A stretch of 64,000 bases of DNA from Haloterrigena turkmenica DSM 5511 (GTDB lineage: Archaea > Halobacteriota > Halobacteria > Halobacteriales > Natrialbaceae), in the NCBI RefSeq assembly GCF_000025325.1, contig NC_013743.1, forward strand, positions 1,116,001 through 1,180,000, in the 5' to 3' direction. Below the pieces are notes generated by a model. It was not told the origin of the DNA. It searched no databases and saw nothing but the letters and a program-made list of their open reading frames with translations. A program made the translations under genes and the position numbers. Shown here piece by piece: positions 47,842-56,682 of this stretch (positions are counted from its first letter, which is position 1; each line of letters opens with the position of its first letter).

Positions 47842-48545
47842 GGCGAATCAGCCCAGTTGTATCGCATGACGAGGTCGTCCTCGTCGATCTCGCTCGCGAG
47901 TTTCTGGACGAGTTCGTCCTGTGGCAGGTCGCCGAACTCCTCGAGTTCGTAGGGTTTGACGACGACGGGTGACGACTCGCCGTTTCGGATCCGCTCTTGC
48001 AGTTTGGCGATGCCGTAGACCAGCGCCTCGGGGCGGGGCGGACAGCCCGGGACGTGGATGTCGACCGGGATGATCTCCTCGGCGCCCTTGACGACGTTGT
48101 ATCCTTCCTGGAAGGGGCCGCCGGAGATCGTACACGATCCCATCCCGACGACGAACTTCGGTTCCGGCATCTGGTCGTAGACCCGCTTCATGCGGGGGCC
48201 GAACTTCGAGACGATCGTTCCCGGAACGATCATCACGTCGGCCTGTCGCGGCGAGGCGCGAGGGACGCCGGCGCCGAAGCGATCGAGGTCGTGTTTGATC
48301 GCGTACGTGTGCATCATCTCGATGCTGCAGCAAGCGATCCCGAACTGCAGCATGAACATCGAGTTGCCCCGCACCCAGTTCATGAACTTGTCGAACTTCG
48401 TGAGGATGAACGGCGTCGAACCGAACGCCTCCCGGAGCTTCGAGTTGAACCGATCGTCGGGACCCTCACCGATCCGCGAGTCGCGGGTGTCCGTCGACGG
48501 TGCGGTGCTGCCGTGGATCTGTTGCCGTGGATTGTTGCTACTCAT
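47838..48545 (-). CDS. nuoB: Complex I subunit B (cluster N2)
   Basis: A 235-residue protein coordinating the terminal 4Fe-4S cluster N2. Ligands appear in FGIACCSIEMM, GSCTISGG and VPGCPPRPEAL. The N-terminal about 55 residues are a charged haloarchaeal extension. Four-base overlaps with nuoA and nuoCD. Confidence 0.95.
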   Translation of the reverse strand: MSSNNPRQQIHGSTAPSTDTRDSRIGEGPDDRFNSKLREAFGSTPFILTKFDKFMNWVRGNSMFMLQFGIACCSIEMMHTYAIKHDLDRFGAGVPRASPRQADVMIVPGTIVSKFGPRMKRVYDQMPEPKFVVGMGSCTISGGPFQEGYNVVKGAEEIIPVDIHVPGCPPRPEALVYGIAKLQERIRNGESSPVVVKPYELEEFGDLPQDELVQKLASEIDEDDLVMRYNWADSP

Positions 48546-48955
48546 TGTCGGTCAGAGTCGGCCGCTGCCTGACGGGGTGTCTGTGCCCACTGTACTGCGC
48601 CGTTGCGCCACGCCCACGCGAGTCCGACCAACAGGATGGCGACGAACAGCAACATTGGCCCGAGAATCTCGAGTAGCGAGACGGAATCCGATTCGACGGC
48701 ATCCAGGTACACGACCGCCCAGGGGAACAGGAGGACGGTCTCGATATCGAAGACGAGGAACAGAAGTGCAACCGTGTAGTACTGGATGTTGAACCGGACG
48801 CGCGTCCCGCCGGTGGGGATCTCGCCACTCTCGTAGGTGGCGCGTTTGCTCGTTTCGGGAACGGTCGGCCGCAGGAGGTAGGATACCGCCATCATGCCGA
48901 GCGGTATCAACAGTCCCACGAGCGCCAGCGCCCCGATAGCGATCCAGTCATTCAT
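48542..48955 (-). CDS. nuoA: Complex I subunit A
   Basis: A 137-residue, three-helix subunit, first in the operon. YESGEIPTGGTRVRFNIQYYTVALLFLVFDIETV is the conserved loop near the quinone cavity (Cys replaced by Ser). The ATG at 48955 begins MNDWIAIGAL; the upstream frame is not conserved-looking. A TATA-like TTATATG at 48985-48994 fits transcription starting just before the ATG. Confidence 0.93.
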   Translation of the reverse strand: MNDWIAIGALALVGLLIPLGMMAVSYLLRPTVPETSKRATYESGEIPTGGTRVRFNIQYYTVALLFLVFDIETVLLFPWAVVYLDAVESDSVSLLEILGPMLLFVAILLVGLAWAWRNGAVQWAQTPRQAAADSDRQ

Positions 48956-49304
48956 CTCCGTAACGTTCGAGGGTTCCAACCGCACGCATATAAGGGTTGA
49001 TTGTTCGTTTTTCGGCAAAATCGGGTATATTCCACCGACGTTCGTGATAGATTTCGACGGTGAATCGGAACCATGTGTGACAGCTCAGCATATGATGGCT
49101 GTACGAATCGGTAGTAGCTGATTACGACCGATCGCGCTCGAGGGACGACGCGGTCGTTTTCGACAGTATCAACGGCTAACGGCCGACTCAAAAGTCGACC
49201 GAACGGTCACTATTTCGGCACCCAATCTGATATCAGAATGATAATTGCGCGGAAAAACGAACGGTGTCCTGTCCGTAATGACGGCTGTACGATTCGGGCG
49301 CCGA
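48956..49304. other. Intergenic region between nuo and purE
   Basis: About 350 bases with the nuo promoter at its left side. No open frame has protein-like composition; no RNA or repeat recognised. Confidence 0.5.
48985..48994 (-). promoter_or_regulatory. nuo operon promoter (TATA element)
   Basis: On the minus strand CTTATATGCG is centred about 34 bases before the nuoA ATG. A start about 26 bases downstream of it would give a leader of only a few bases, typical of haloarchaea. Confidence 0.6.
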
Positions 49305-49937
49305 CTACTCGCTCGAGAAGTTCGCGGTGCCCTGATCGTGAAGCCGTCGCGACACGTCACCGACTCCCTCGCGGAGCTCGCCGTGGTAGTCCACGAGTCG
49401 CTCGCGGACGGGCTCGTGCTGGCGCGCGAGAATCTGGGCCGCCGACAGCGCGGCGTTGAACGACTTGCCGGCGTCGACCGCCACGAGCGGCGCGCCGGTC
49501 GGCATGCCGATGACGCTGTCGACCGACTTCTCCTGGACCGGAACGCCGATCACCGGCAGGGGGTAGGCGATCGAGGCGGTCATGTTCGGCAGGTCCGCGG
49601 ACTTCCCGCCTGCGCCCGCGATGACGACCTCGAGGCCGCGTTCCTCCGCCGTCTCGGCGTAAGCGGTCATTAAGTCCGGCGTCCGATGGGCCGAAGTCAC
49701 GTAGGTTTCGAAGGTGAAGCGCTCTTCGGGCGGGTTCTCGTAATCGGTCTGCTCGGCGAAGCCGAGTTCGTCGACGAAGGCGTCGTAGGCGCCGCGACGC
49801 CGGCCACCGGTCATCATCGTCTCGAGGTCGGAGTCGCTGCCCATCACGATGCCGACGTCGGGCGTCTCCGCGTCCGGGCGGTCCTGGTCTGCCTCGCGGT
49901 GCAGGCGGTCGATGAGGTCGCTGACGCTGTCGCTCAT
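49305..49937 (-). CDS. purE: N5-carboxyaminoimidazole ribonucleotide mutase
   Basis: A 210-residue purine-biosynthesis enzyme (class I PurE). Motifs: VGIVMGSDSDLE, YVTSAHRTPD, and AGGKSADLPNMTAS. An insertion of about 25 residues after the first motif (TGGRRRGAYDAFVDEL) is a haloarchaeal feature. ATG 49937 (MSDSVSDL). It lies 57 bases downstream of purK on the same strand, the usual purKE pairing for converting AIR to CAIR. Confidence 0.95.
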   Translation of the reverse strand: MSDSVSDLIDRLHREADQDRPDAETPDVGIVMGSDSDLETMMTGGRRRGAYDAFVDELGFAEQTDYENPPEERFTFETYVTSAHRTPDLMTAYAETAEERGLEVVIAGAGGKSADLPNMTASIAYPLPVIGVPVQEKSVDSVIGMPTGAPLVAVDAGKSFNAALSAAQILARQHEPVRERLVDYHGELREGVGDVSRRLHDQGTANFSSE

Positions 49938-49994
49938 GGCTGGTGATGGTCGCGCCGGTGACTTCAAACGGTGGTAAACGAGCCGATCACCGGT

Positions 49995-51158
49995 TCAGTT
50001 TCGGAACGTTACCGCGTCCTCGAGTTTGCGCGCCGTCTCGAGCAGGTCCTCGACGTCGGCGTCCTCGTCTTCGGCCGAGACCGTCACGTGACCCATCTTG
50101 CGCAGCGGCCGGACCTGACGCTTGCCGTACCAGTGGAGGTTCGCGCCGGGTGTCTCGAGAAGGCGGTCGATATCGCCCAGTTCCGCGCGCTGCTCCTCGT
50201 CGACGTCGCCGAGCAGGTTCGTCAGGACGGTCGGCGAGCGCAGGTCCGTCGAGCCCAGCGGCCAGCCCAGCACGGCGCGGGCGTGCTGTTCGAACTGCGA
50301 ATTCGCCGCGCCCTCGATCGTCCAGTGGCCGGAGTTGTGCGGGCGCGGCGCGATCTCGTTGAGCAGGATCTCCTCGTCGGGCGTTTCGAACAGTTCGATG
50401 CCGTAGACGCCGCGGCCGTCCATCACCTCGAGGACGTCCCGCGCGACGTCGTAGGCGCGTTCCGCGGCCGCGTCGCTCGAGCGCGCGGGAACGATGGTTT
50501 CCCGGAGGATCTCGTCGACGTGGACGTTCTCGCCCAGCGGGAAGGTCGCGACCTCGTCATCGCCTTTGACGGCGATCACCGAGACCTCGCGCTCGAAGTC
50601 GACGAACGACTCGACCATCGCGGGGCCGGCGACCGACTCGAGGGCCTCGTCGGCTTCGGCTTTCGACTCGACGGGGACGTTGCCGCGGCCGTCGTAGCCG
50701 CCCGTTCGGGCCTTCAACATTACCGGCGCGCCGTAGTCGTCGATGGCCGCGCGGATGTCGTCGGCGTCCTCGACTTCGCGGAACGGCGGCACCGGAACGC
50801 CCGCGTCCTCGAGTTCGCGCTTCTGGACGAGTTTGTCGTGGATCGTCCGCAGCGTCGACGGCTTCGGATGGACCGGCGTCCCCGTGTCCTCGCTGATGCG
50901 CTCTAAGACGTCCTGATCGGCGAGTTCGATCTCGAAGGTGAGCACGTCCGCGCGCGCGGCGAGTTCGCGGATCCCCGCCTCGTCGTCGAAGTCGGCGACG
51001 ATCTGGTCGCGGGCGACCGGCGCGGCCGGACAGTCCGGCGTCGGATCGAGCACGACGACCTCGACTCCCAGCGGCGACGCCGCCTCTGCGAGCATCCGTC
51101 CGAGCTGTCCGCCGCCGACGACCCCGAGCGTCGGTCCCGGCGTCCGTAGCGTTGTCAT
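49995..51158 (-). CDS. purK: N5-carboxyaminoimidazole ribonucleotide synthase
   Basis: A 387-residue ATP-grasp enzyme forming N5-CAIR from AIR, ATP and bicarbonate. VVGGGQLGRMLAEAA is the N-terminal motif, LKARTGGYDGRGN the ATP-binding loop, and EIAPRPHNSGHWTIEGA the catalytic signature. The ATG at 51158 has CTTAAG centred 29 bases upstream. It precedes purE. Confidence 0.95.
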   Translation of the reverse strand: MTTLRTPGPTLGVVGGGQLGRMLAEAASPLGVEVVVLDPTPDCPAAPVARDQIVADFDDEAGIRELAARADVLTFEIELADQDVLERISEDTGTPVHPKPSTLRTIHDKLVQKRELEDAGVPVPPFREVEDADDIRAAIDDYGAPVMLKARTGGYDGRGNVPVESKAEADEALESVAGPAMVESFVDFEREVSVIAVKGDDEVATFPLGENVHVDEILRETIVPARSSDAAAERAYDVARDVLEVMDGRGVYGIELFETPDEEILLNEIAPRPHNSGHWTIEGAANSQFEQHARAVLGWPLGSTDLRSPTVLTNLLGDVDEEQRAELGDIDRLLETPGANLHWYGKRQVRPLRKMGHVTVSAEDEDADVEDLLETARKLEDAVTFRN

Positions 51159-51413
51159 TGCGCGGCGCTTGTCTATCCCGCCGCTTAAGCGTTCTCACTT
51201 CACGGCACGATCGTGTGCACCGCGTGGTGTGGGTACATCCGATATACTCACGATCGAGGACACTACATGGGTGCGCCGGTAGTCCGTCGACGGACGCGCG
51301 TCGGGTGGTTCCGGATGGTACCGACGATCACGGCGATCGCACTGCAACACGATCGGAGTCGATCGTCACGCGAGGCGATATCCTCGGCAGGCGTCGCCAC
51401 GCGAGAACGGTAC

Positions 51414-51423
51414 CTCTTTTACG
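51414..51423 (+). promoter_or_regulatory. ribH promoter (TATA element)
   Basis: CTCTTTTACG is centred about 27 bases before the ribH ATG at 51445, the classic leaderless spacing. No other promoter-like element is evident in 51159-51444. Confidence 0.5.
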
Positions 51424-51444
51424 CCCCCTCTCCACCGCTGGCGT

Positions 51445-51903
51445 ATGACCACGCTCGGACTGGTGGTCGCGGAGTTCAACCGTCCGATCACCGAGCAGAT
51501 GGAGCAGGAAGCCCTCGAGGCGGCACAGGCCGCGGGCGCCGAGGTGTACGAGACGGTCCGCGTTCCGGGCGCGTACGACGCGCCGCTGGCGGCCGACCGC
51601 CTCGCCCGCCTCGAGGCCGTCGACGCCGTGGCCGTCATCGGTACGGTGATCACCGGCGATACCGATCACGATCAGGTGATCACCGACGCGACCGCCCAGC
51701 GACTCTCCGACGTCAGTCTCGAGCGTGACACCCCCGTGACCCTCGGCGTGACGGGTCCCGGGATGTCCGCCGCCGAGGCCCGGGAGCGCGTCGAGAACGC
51801 GGGCAAAGCCGTCGACGGCGCGCTCGACCTCGTCGATCAGCTTCCCGACCCCGTATCGGACGCCGCGTCCGATTCCGAACCAGACCCAGATTCAGATTCG
51901 TAA
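51445..51903 (+). CDS. ribH: 6,7-dimethyl-8-ribityllumazine synthase
   Basis: A 152-residue enzyme of riboflavin biosynthesis condensing the butanone phosphate with the pyrimidine intermediate. VVAEFNRPITEQME, VPGAYDAPLAADRLA and VIGTVITGDTDHDQVI (catalytic His in the last) match. The C-terminal DSEPDPDSDS is a haloarchaeal acidic tail. The next gene begins 7 bases after its stop, so co-transcription is probable. Confidence 0.93.
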   Translation: MTTLGLVVAEFNRPITEQMEQEALEAAQAAGAEVYETVRVPGAYDAPLAADRLARLEAVDAVAVIGTVITGDTDHDQVITDATAQRLSDVSLERDTPVTLGVTGPGMSAAEARERVENAGKAVDGALDLVDQLPDPVSDAASDSEPDPDSDS

Positions 51904-51910
51904 TCCAGCG

Positions 51911-53056
51911 ATGACCATGGAATTCACCGACCGCCTGACCCGAGTCGAACCGTCCGCAACGCTCGCCATCTCCGCGCTCGCAACCGAACTCGAGAACGAT
52001 GGCGTCGACGTCGTCGACCTCTCCGTCGGCGAGCCCGACTTCCCGACCCCCGAGAATATCGTCGAAGCGGGCAAGGACGCGATGGACGCCGGCCACACCG
52101 GCTACACCACCTCCGCGGGGATCATCGACCTCCGCGAGGCCATCTCGGAGAAACTCGCCGACGACGGCCTCGATCACGGCCCCGAGGAGATCATCGTCAC
52201 GCCCGGCGCGAAGCAGGCGCTCTACGAGATCGTCCAGGCCCTGATCGCCGACGGCGACGAAGTCGCGCTGCTCGACCCCGCGTGGGTCTCCTACGAGGCG
52301 ATGGTCAAGATGGCCGGCGGCGACCTGACCCGCGTCGACCTCTCCGAGACTGACTTCCAGCTCGAGCCCGCGCTCGACGACCTCGAGGCCGCCGTCTCCG
52401 ACGAGACCGAACTGCTGATCGTCAACTCGCCGTCGAACCCCACCGGCGCCGTCTACTCCGACGCCGCCCTCGAGGGTGTCCGCGATCTGGCCGTCGAGCA
52501 CGACATCACCGTCATTTCCGACGAGATCTACAAGGAGATTACCTACGGCGTCGAGCCGACCAGCTTGGGCACGCTCGAGGGGATGGCCGACCGCACGATC
52601 ACAGTCAACGGCTTCTCGAAGGCCTACTCGATGACCGGCTGGCGACTGGGCTACTTCGCCGGCCCCGAGGAACTGATCGATCAGGCCGGCAAACTCCACA
52701 GTCACTCGGTCTCTTCAGCCGTGAACTTCGTCCAGCACGCCGGTATCGAGGCTCTCGAAACGGAGGACGCCGTCACCGAGATGGTCGACGCCTTCGCGGA
52801 GCGTCGCGACCTCGTTATCGACCTCCTCGAGGAGCACGACGTCGACGTCGCCGAACCCGAGGGCGCCTTCTACATGATGGTCCCCGTCGACGACGACGAT
52901 CAGGCCTGGTGTGAAGGTGCGCTCGAGGACGCCCACGTCGCGACCGTCCCCGGCAGCGCGTTCGGTACCCCCGGCTACGCGCGGATCTCGTACGCGGCGA
53001 GCGAAGAGCGACTCGAGGAAGGGATCGAGCGACTGGCCGACGAGGGCTATCTGTAG
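51911..53056 (+). CDS. Aspartate-type PLP aminotransferase
   Basis: A 381-residue fold-type I class I/II aminotransferase. SVGEPDFPTPENI, the PLP region GAKQALYEIVQAL, NSPSNPTGAVY, DEIYKEITYG, and NGFSKAYSMTGWRLGY with the Schiff-base Lys are present. The C-terminal arginine-bearing PGSAFGTPGYARIS completes the substrate site. Start ATG 51911, with a second ATG at 51917 that may be the true start. It follows ribH by 7 bases. Substrate is likely aspartate/2-oxoglutarate, but broad aromatic activity is also known in this family. Confidence 0.92.
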   Translation: MTMEFTDRLTRVEPSATLAISALATELENDGVDVVDLSVGEPDFPTPENIVEAGKDAMDAGHTGYTTSAGIIDLREAISEKLADDGLDHGPEEIIVTPGAKQALYEIVQALIADGDEVALLDPAWVSYEAMVKMAGGDLTRVDLSETDFQLEPALDDLEAAVSDETELLIVNSPSNPTGAVYSDAALEGVRDLAVEHDITVISDEIYKEITYGVEPTSLGTLEGMADRTITVNGFSKAYSMTGWRLGYFAGPEELIDQAGKLHSHSVSSAVNFVQHAGIEALETEDAVTEMVDAFAERRDLVIDLLEEHDVDVAEPEGAFYMMVPVDDDDQAWCEGALEDAHVATVPGSAFGTPGYARISYAASEERLEEGIERLADEGYL

Positions 53057-53062
53057 ATTAAT

Positions 53063-53090
53063 CCAGTAACAAACTGGTGGGATTTCTTTT
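53063..53090 (+). terminator. Hairpin plus T-rich terminator candidate
   Basis: CCAGT-AACAA-ACTGG forms a short stem just after the aminotransferase stop, followed by a T-rich stretch (ATTTCTTTT). It is a plausible transcription end. Confidence 0.45.
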
Positions 53091-53229
53091 CCGAACTGGT
53101 AGTCAACCCTCTTGGATTTGATTTGCTGATCACTTTCACTGCGGTTACCCACCCCTTATTTGCAACCATGTAGTAATCATATTCATTGAATGACCGACGT
53201 GCGAAAAATCGCTAAATACGGAACAAGGA

Positions 53230-53916
53230 ATGCGTCAACATCATACGAAAATCCATGATGAACCTCTTCCGAACCGGACATGCAAGGGGTGTGGAACGGA
53301 ATTCTACGATCCGAAATCGCGTCGGAAGTTCTGTGATGACTGTAATGCAAACGGTGGAAAACATAACGGGAACTGGAACGGTGGAACCGAAACGGCTTCG
53401 TGTAAACGATGTGAATCGATGTTCGAATACTATTCATCCGACAAGCCCGGAATATATTGTCCGGACTGCGTCGAAGAAGCCGACGAATTTCTCGGGACGC
53501 CATACTACGAAGTTCACGATATCGAGCGCGTGAAGCGTGTTTGCGAGGTTTGTGGAAGGATCAGAACCGTTCTCAAATCTAAAGCAAAACGGGAACCGGT
53601 GAGGTTTTGCAGTCAAAATTGTCTTCGGATCTGGTTGTCTGAACAGTGGGGGAACACCGACAACCCCTACAATGGGAAGTGGAGGGGAATTAAACGTAAA
53701 GCGCTCAACCGAGACAATCACATGTGCCAGCACTGTGGGAAGACCCGTAAGGAAATAGGCCATGAACCGGACGTCCATCATATAACTCCGGTACGAGAAT
53801 TCAATGATTCACAACTCGCTCATACGCTCGACAACGTGATCTGCCTCTGTCGCAGTTGTCATCGGTATGCTGAGATTGAATCGATCGATAGCATCTCGCC
53901 GGTTGAGCAGGAGTAA
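53230..53916 (+). CDS. HNH endonuclease with zinc-ribbon repeats
   Basis: A 228-residue protein with three or four CxxC zinc-ribbon units (CKGCGTEF...FCDDC, CKRCESMF...YCPDC, CEVCGRIR...FCSQNC) and a C-terminal HNH nuclease: CQHCGKTRK, DVHHITPVREF, NVICLCRSCHRY, with metal-binding His and Cys residues. Base composition is markedly more AT-rich than neighbours and lysine content is unusually high for a haloarchaeon, both signs of recent acquisition. It lies just upstream of tRNA-Gln, a typical integration site. It may be a phage- or homing-type nuclease; no methyltransferase partner is seen. Confidence 0.85.
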   Translation: MRQHHTKIHDEPLPNRTCKGCGTEFYDPKSRRKFCDDCNANGGKHNGNWNGGTETASCKRCESMFEYYSSDKPGIYCPDCVEEADEFLGTPYYEVHDIERVKRVCEVCGRIRTVLKSKAKREPVRFCSQNCLRIWLSEQWGNTDNPYNGKWRGIKRKALNRDNHMCQHCGKTRKEIGHEPDVHHITPVREFNDSQLAHTLDNVICLCRSCHRYAEIESIDSISPVEQE

Positions 53917-53963
53917 ACAATAACTCATAAGCCGTTCTGTCGTTAACCCACATCTGCCGATCA

Positions 53964-54036
53964 AGTCCCGTGGTGTAGTGGCCAATCATCTGAGCCTTTG
54001 GAGCTCAGGACGGCGGTTCGAATCCGCCCGGGACTA
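53964..54036 (+). tRNA. tRNA-Gln (anticodon TTG)
   Basis: Acceptor stem AGTCCCG pairs with CGGGACT (54029-54035), discriminator A at 54036. Anticodon stem TGAGC/GCTCA closes loop CTTTGGA, whose TTG is at 53998-54000. T stem GGCGG/CCGCC with loop TTCGAAT (54017-54023). No intron in the anticodon loop and no encoded CCA. AT-rich DNA (ATAACTCATAAG near 53925) may be its promoter. Confidence 0.95.
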
Positions 54037-54148
54037 TATAAGTAATCTTATACTTTCGGCAAGCAATACGACACCTCGAGTCACACCTCAATATCGTTCA
54101 GATGTCTCGAAGCGACGGTCCGAAACGACCCCGATCGTCGCGGCCTGA

Positions 54149-54701
54149 TCACGGACGAGGAACGGGTTCGCGTTCCTCCGTCGTCGGGTTCGGCGGGGCG
54201 CTCTCTCGCCTGTCGACGGTGACCGGACGCTGGATCCGGCCGTCGACGACGGTATCCCGGAGCGCTCGGACGAGATCGAGCGCGGACGGGCCGAGCAGAG
54301 CGAAACAACAGATCGCGAGGCTGATGATCGTCGGGCCGTGCTTGGTGGCCTCCCAGCCGTCTCGAAACACTCGGTGTGGATCATGTGACTCGGTACAGTT
54401 TGAGGTCGAACCGGGAGAGGACCCGCGGATAGATCTCGTCGTCCATCGACGGCACGTACCGGTCGACAATGCGGCCGTTTCGGCGGACGAGCCCGCCGGT
54501 GTAGACGACGCCGCAGCTAGGGTTGGACTCCATGACGGCCAGTTGTTTCGCGATCTTGTCCGGCTCCCAGCGGTCGTCGTCGTCGAGGATACAGATGTAC
54601 TCGCCGCAAGCTAGTTCGACGGCGGGGTTGCGGCTGGCGGCGAGTCCGTTGCGCTCGAGGTTGTGTTCGAGCAGGTCGGTGTTCGACGGCACGGGGTACA
54701 A
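54149..54701 (-). pseudogene. Broken family 2 glycosyltransferase
   Basis: The first frame (54381-54701) begins inside a GT2 domain: NGLAASRNPAVELACGEYIC then LDDDDRWEPDKIAKQLAVME, i.e. the nucleotide-sugar DxD region, and then stops at 54381. The C-terminal part continues in another frame (54149-54430): DGWEATKHGPTIISLAICCFALL, a membrane-associated tail. The N-terminal nucleotide-binding strand is missing. Truncation plus a frame break marks a pseudogene; it is related in pattern to the intact GT2 at 62813. Confidence 0.65.
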
Positions 54702-54890
54702 CCCGAGAGAAACGCGAGTGGGAATTCTCCGAATTTCGGGCGTCTCTGCCGGTTTAACGGAACGATAATGAAGTGTCTAACCTCTCTTTCAGTGTATAGA
54801 TAGCTGTGCCGTATCGACCGAAACCGCTGCCGGGAGGGAGTCGGCGGCGGTCGACCGAAGCGACCGACGACAACCAAATCTACTGCAACG

Positions 54891-56579
54891 ATGACACGGA
54901 CGCCTGACCGTGACGACACCACACCGACCGAGCGTACCGAGAGCGAATCGGATGGGCTAGATACGCTCGTTATCGGGATCGACGCGGGGTGTCGACCGGT
55001 CTTCGAGAGACTCTTCGAGGAGAATCGGATTCCGACCATCGAGCGGCTGTGTACCGAGGGTGTGACCGCGCCGTTAGAGTCCCAGATTCCGCCGTGGACG
55101 CCCAGCGCCTGGCCGTCGATCTACACGGGCGTCAACCCCGGCAAACACGGCGTGGTCGGCTTCGTCGGCTACGACGGCTACGACTGGCACGTGACGAGCA
55201 ACGACGACGTCCGAGCGCATCCGCTGTGGACGCTGTTGGACCGACACGACCGCTCGAGCGTCGTCGTCAACGCGCCGGTGACCCATCCGCCCGACGAGTT
55301 CGACGGCGCGGTGATCCCCGGCTTTCTGGGGCCGGAGGATCCGCCCTGCCACCCCGACGGGCTCCTCGATGAGGTCCGCGACGAGATCGGCGAGTACCGT
55401 GTCTACCCCGACTACACGCGCGGCGACGACTCGCTGTCCGACGACGAGAAGATCGCGGAGTACCGAAACCTGATCCGGATGCGCGGCGATGCGTTCCGGT
55501 ACCTCGTCGACGAGTTCGAGCCCGACCTGGGTTTCCTCCAGTTCCAGAAGACGGACACGGTCTTCCACGAGTTCGCCGGTGACGAGGAGCTCGTCAATCG
55601 GGTCTACGAGGCGACCGACGACCAGCTCGGGGCGGTGCTCGAGGCCTGCGATCCGGACCGGGTTTTCCTCGTGAGCGATCACGGGATGGGGCCCTACGAC
55701 GGTTACGAGTTCCGGATCAACGAGTTCCTCCGGGACGAGGGCTACCTCGAGACGACGACCGGCGGGAAGGGGATGCCGTCGTGGACGCCGATGCGCAGGC
55801 GGCTCCGCGAGGGTGAGGAGTGCGAGTCCTGGGAGCCGGGCGCGACGGCGCGTGCGGCGTCGGTCGCCGCCCGGTTCGGGATCACCGCCAGTCGCATCAG
55901 GGCCGCCCTCGAGCGGGTCGGCCTCGCCGACCTCGCGCGGGAGTACGCGCCCAGCGGCGTCTCGCGGACGGCCAACGAGCAGGTCGATTTCGTCAACTCG
56001 GCGGCCTACGTCAGGGCCCGAACCGAACTCGGCGTCCGGATCAACCTCGAGGGACGGGATCCGAACGGGGTCGTCCCGCCCGAGGAGTACGAAGCGTTCC
56101 GCGAGGAACTGATGCGGAAACTGCAGGCCGTCGAAACGCCCGATGGCGAGGCGCTGTTCGAGACGGTCGCGCCGCGCGAACGGTACTTCCACGGCGACTA
56201 CGCCGACGACACCGTCGACATCGTGACGATCCCCAACGGCTTCGACCACATGATCTCCGAACAGCTGCGCAACGGGGAGTACTTCGGCCCGGCCGAACCG
56301 TGGAACCACAAGCTCGACGGCATCTTCGTGGCCGCGGGCGAGGGGATCGACGAGGCGGGGTCGCTCGAGCGCGTCCACATTTTCGACGTCGCACCGACGG
56401 TTCTGTCTTCGATGGGCGTCCCGTACAGCGATCGCATGGACGGGAGCGTCGCGCCGGTCGTCGACGCGACCGAGCCGACGTCGTACGCAATCTACGAGGA
56501 CGACGGCGCCGACCCAGACCGAGCGGAGCCGGACGGAGACGTGACCGACCGGCTGGCCGATCTGGGGTATCTGAACTGA
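54891..56579 (+). CDS. Alkaline-phosphatase-superfamily phosphodiesterase
   Basis: A 562-residue cytosolic-looking enzyme of the nucleotide pyrophosphatase/phosphodiesterase group. VIGIDAGCRPVF (first metal Asp), WTPSAWPSIYTGVNPGKHGV (nucleophile region), FQKTDTVFHEF, VSDHGMGPYDG (metal Asp-His) and GFDHM late in the chain match. No signal peptide. In haloarchaea such genes are often found in surface-glycan clusters. ATG 54891. The substrate is unknown; a lipid-linked sugar or nucleotide sugar is a reasonable guess. Confidence 0.85.
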   Translation: MTRTPDRDDTTPTERTESESDGLDTLVIGIDAGCRPVFERLFEENRIPTIERLCTEGVTAPLESQIPPWTPSAWPSIYTGVNPGKHGVVGFVGYDGYDWHVTSNDDVRAHPLWTLLDRHDRSSVVVNAPVTHPPDEFDGAVIPGFLGPEDPPCHPDGLLDEVRDEIGEYRVYPDYTRGDDSLSDDEKIAEYRNLIRMRGDAFRYLVDEFEPDLGFLQFQKTDTVFHEFAGDEELVNRVYEATDDQLGAVLEACDPDRVFLVSDHGMGPYDGYEFRINEFLRDEGYLETTTGGKGMPSWTPMRRRLREGEECESWEPGATARAASVAARFGITASRIRAALERVGLADLAREYAPSGVSRTANEQVDFVNSAAYVRARTELGVRINLEGRDPNGVVPPEEYEAFREELMRKLQAVETPDGEALFETVAPRERYFHGDYADDTVDIVTIPNGFDHMISEQLRNGEYFGPAEPWNHKLDGIFVAAGEGIDEAGSLERVHIFDVAPTVLSSMGVPYSDRMDGSVAPVVDATEPTSYAIYEDDGADPDRAEPDGDVTDRLADLGYLN

Positions 56580-56682
56580 GTCGCCGACCGACTCGCAGCC
56601 GTCCTGATCACTGCAACGGTCGCTTATCCACCGTATAGGTTTGGACGCCGTTCCCGATCACGTGATAGGAAACGGGCATCGC

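Noticed and set aside
53964-54036. Attachment-site duplication of the tRNA-Gln 3' end
   Set aside because: I looked for another copy of its T-arm and acceptor sequence and saw none in the window, so no integration boundary can be claimed.
54611-55039. Minus-strand 142-codon frame upstream of the AlkP-like gene
   Set aside because: Overlaps the GT2 remnant in another frame and the start of the AlkP-like gene; no protein-like composition.
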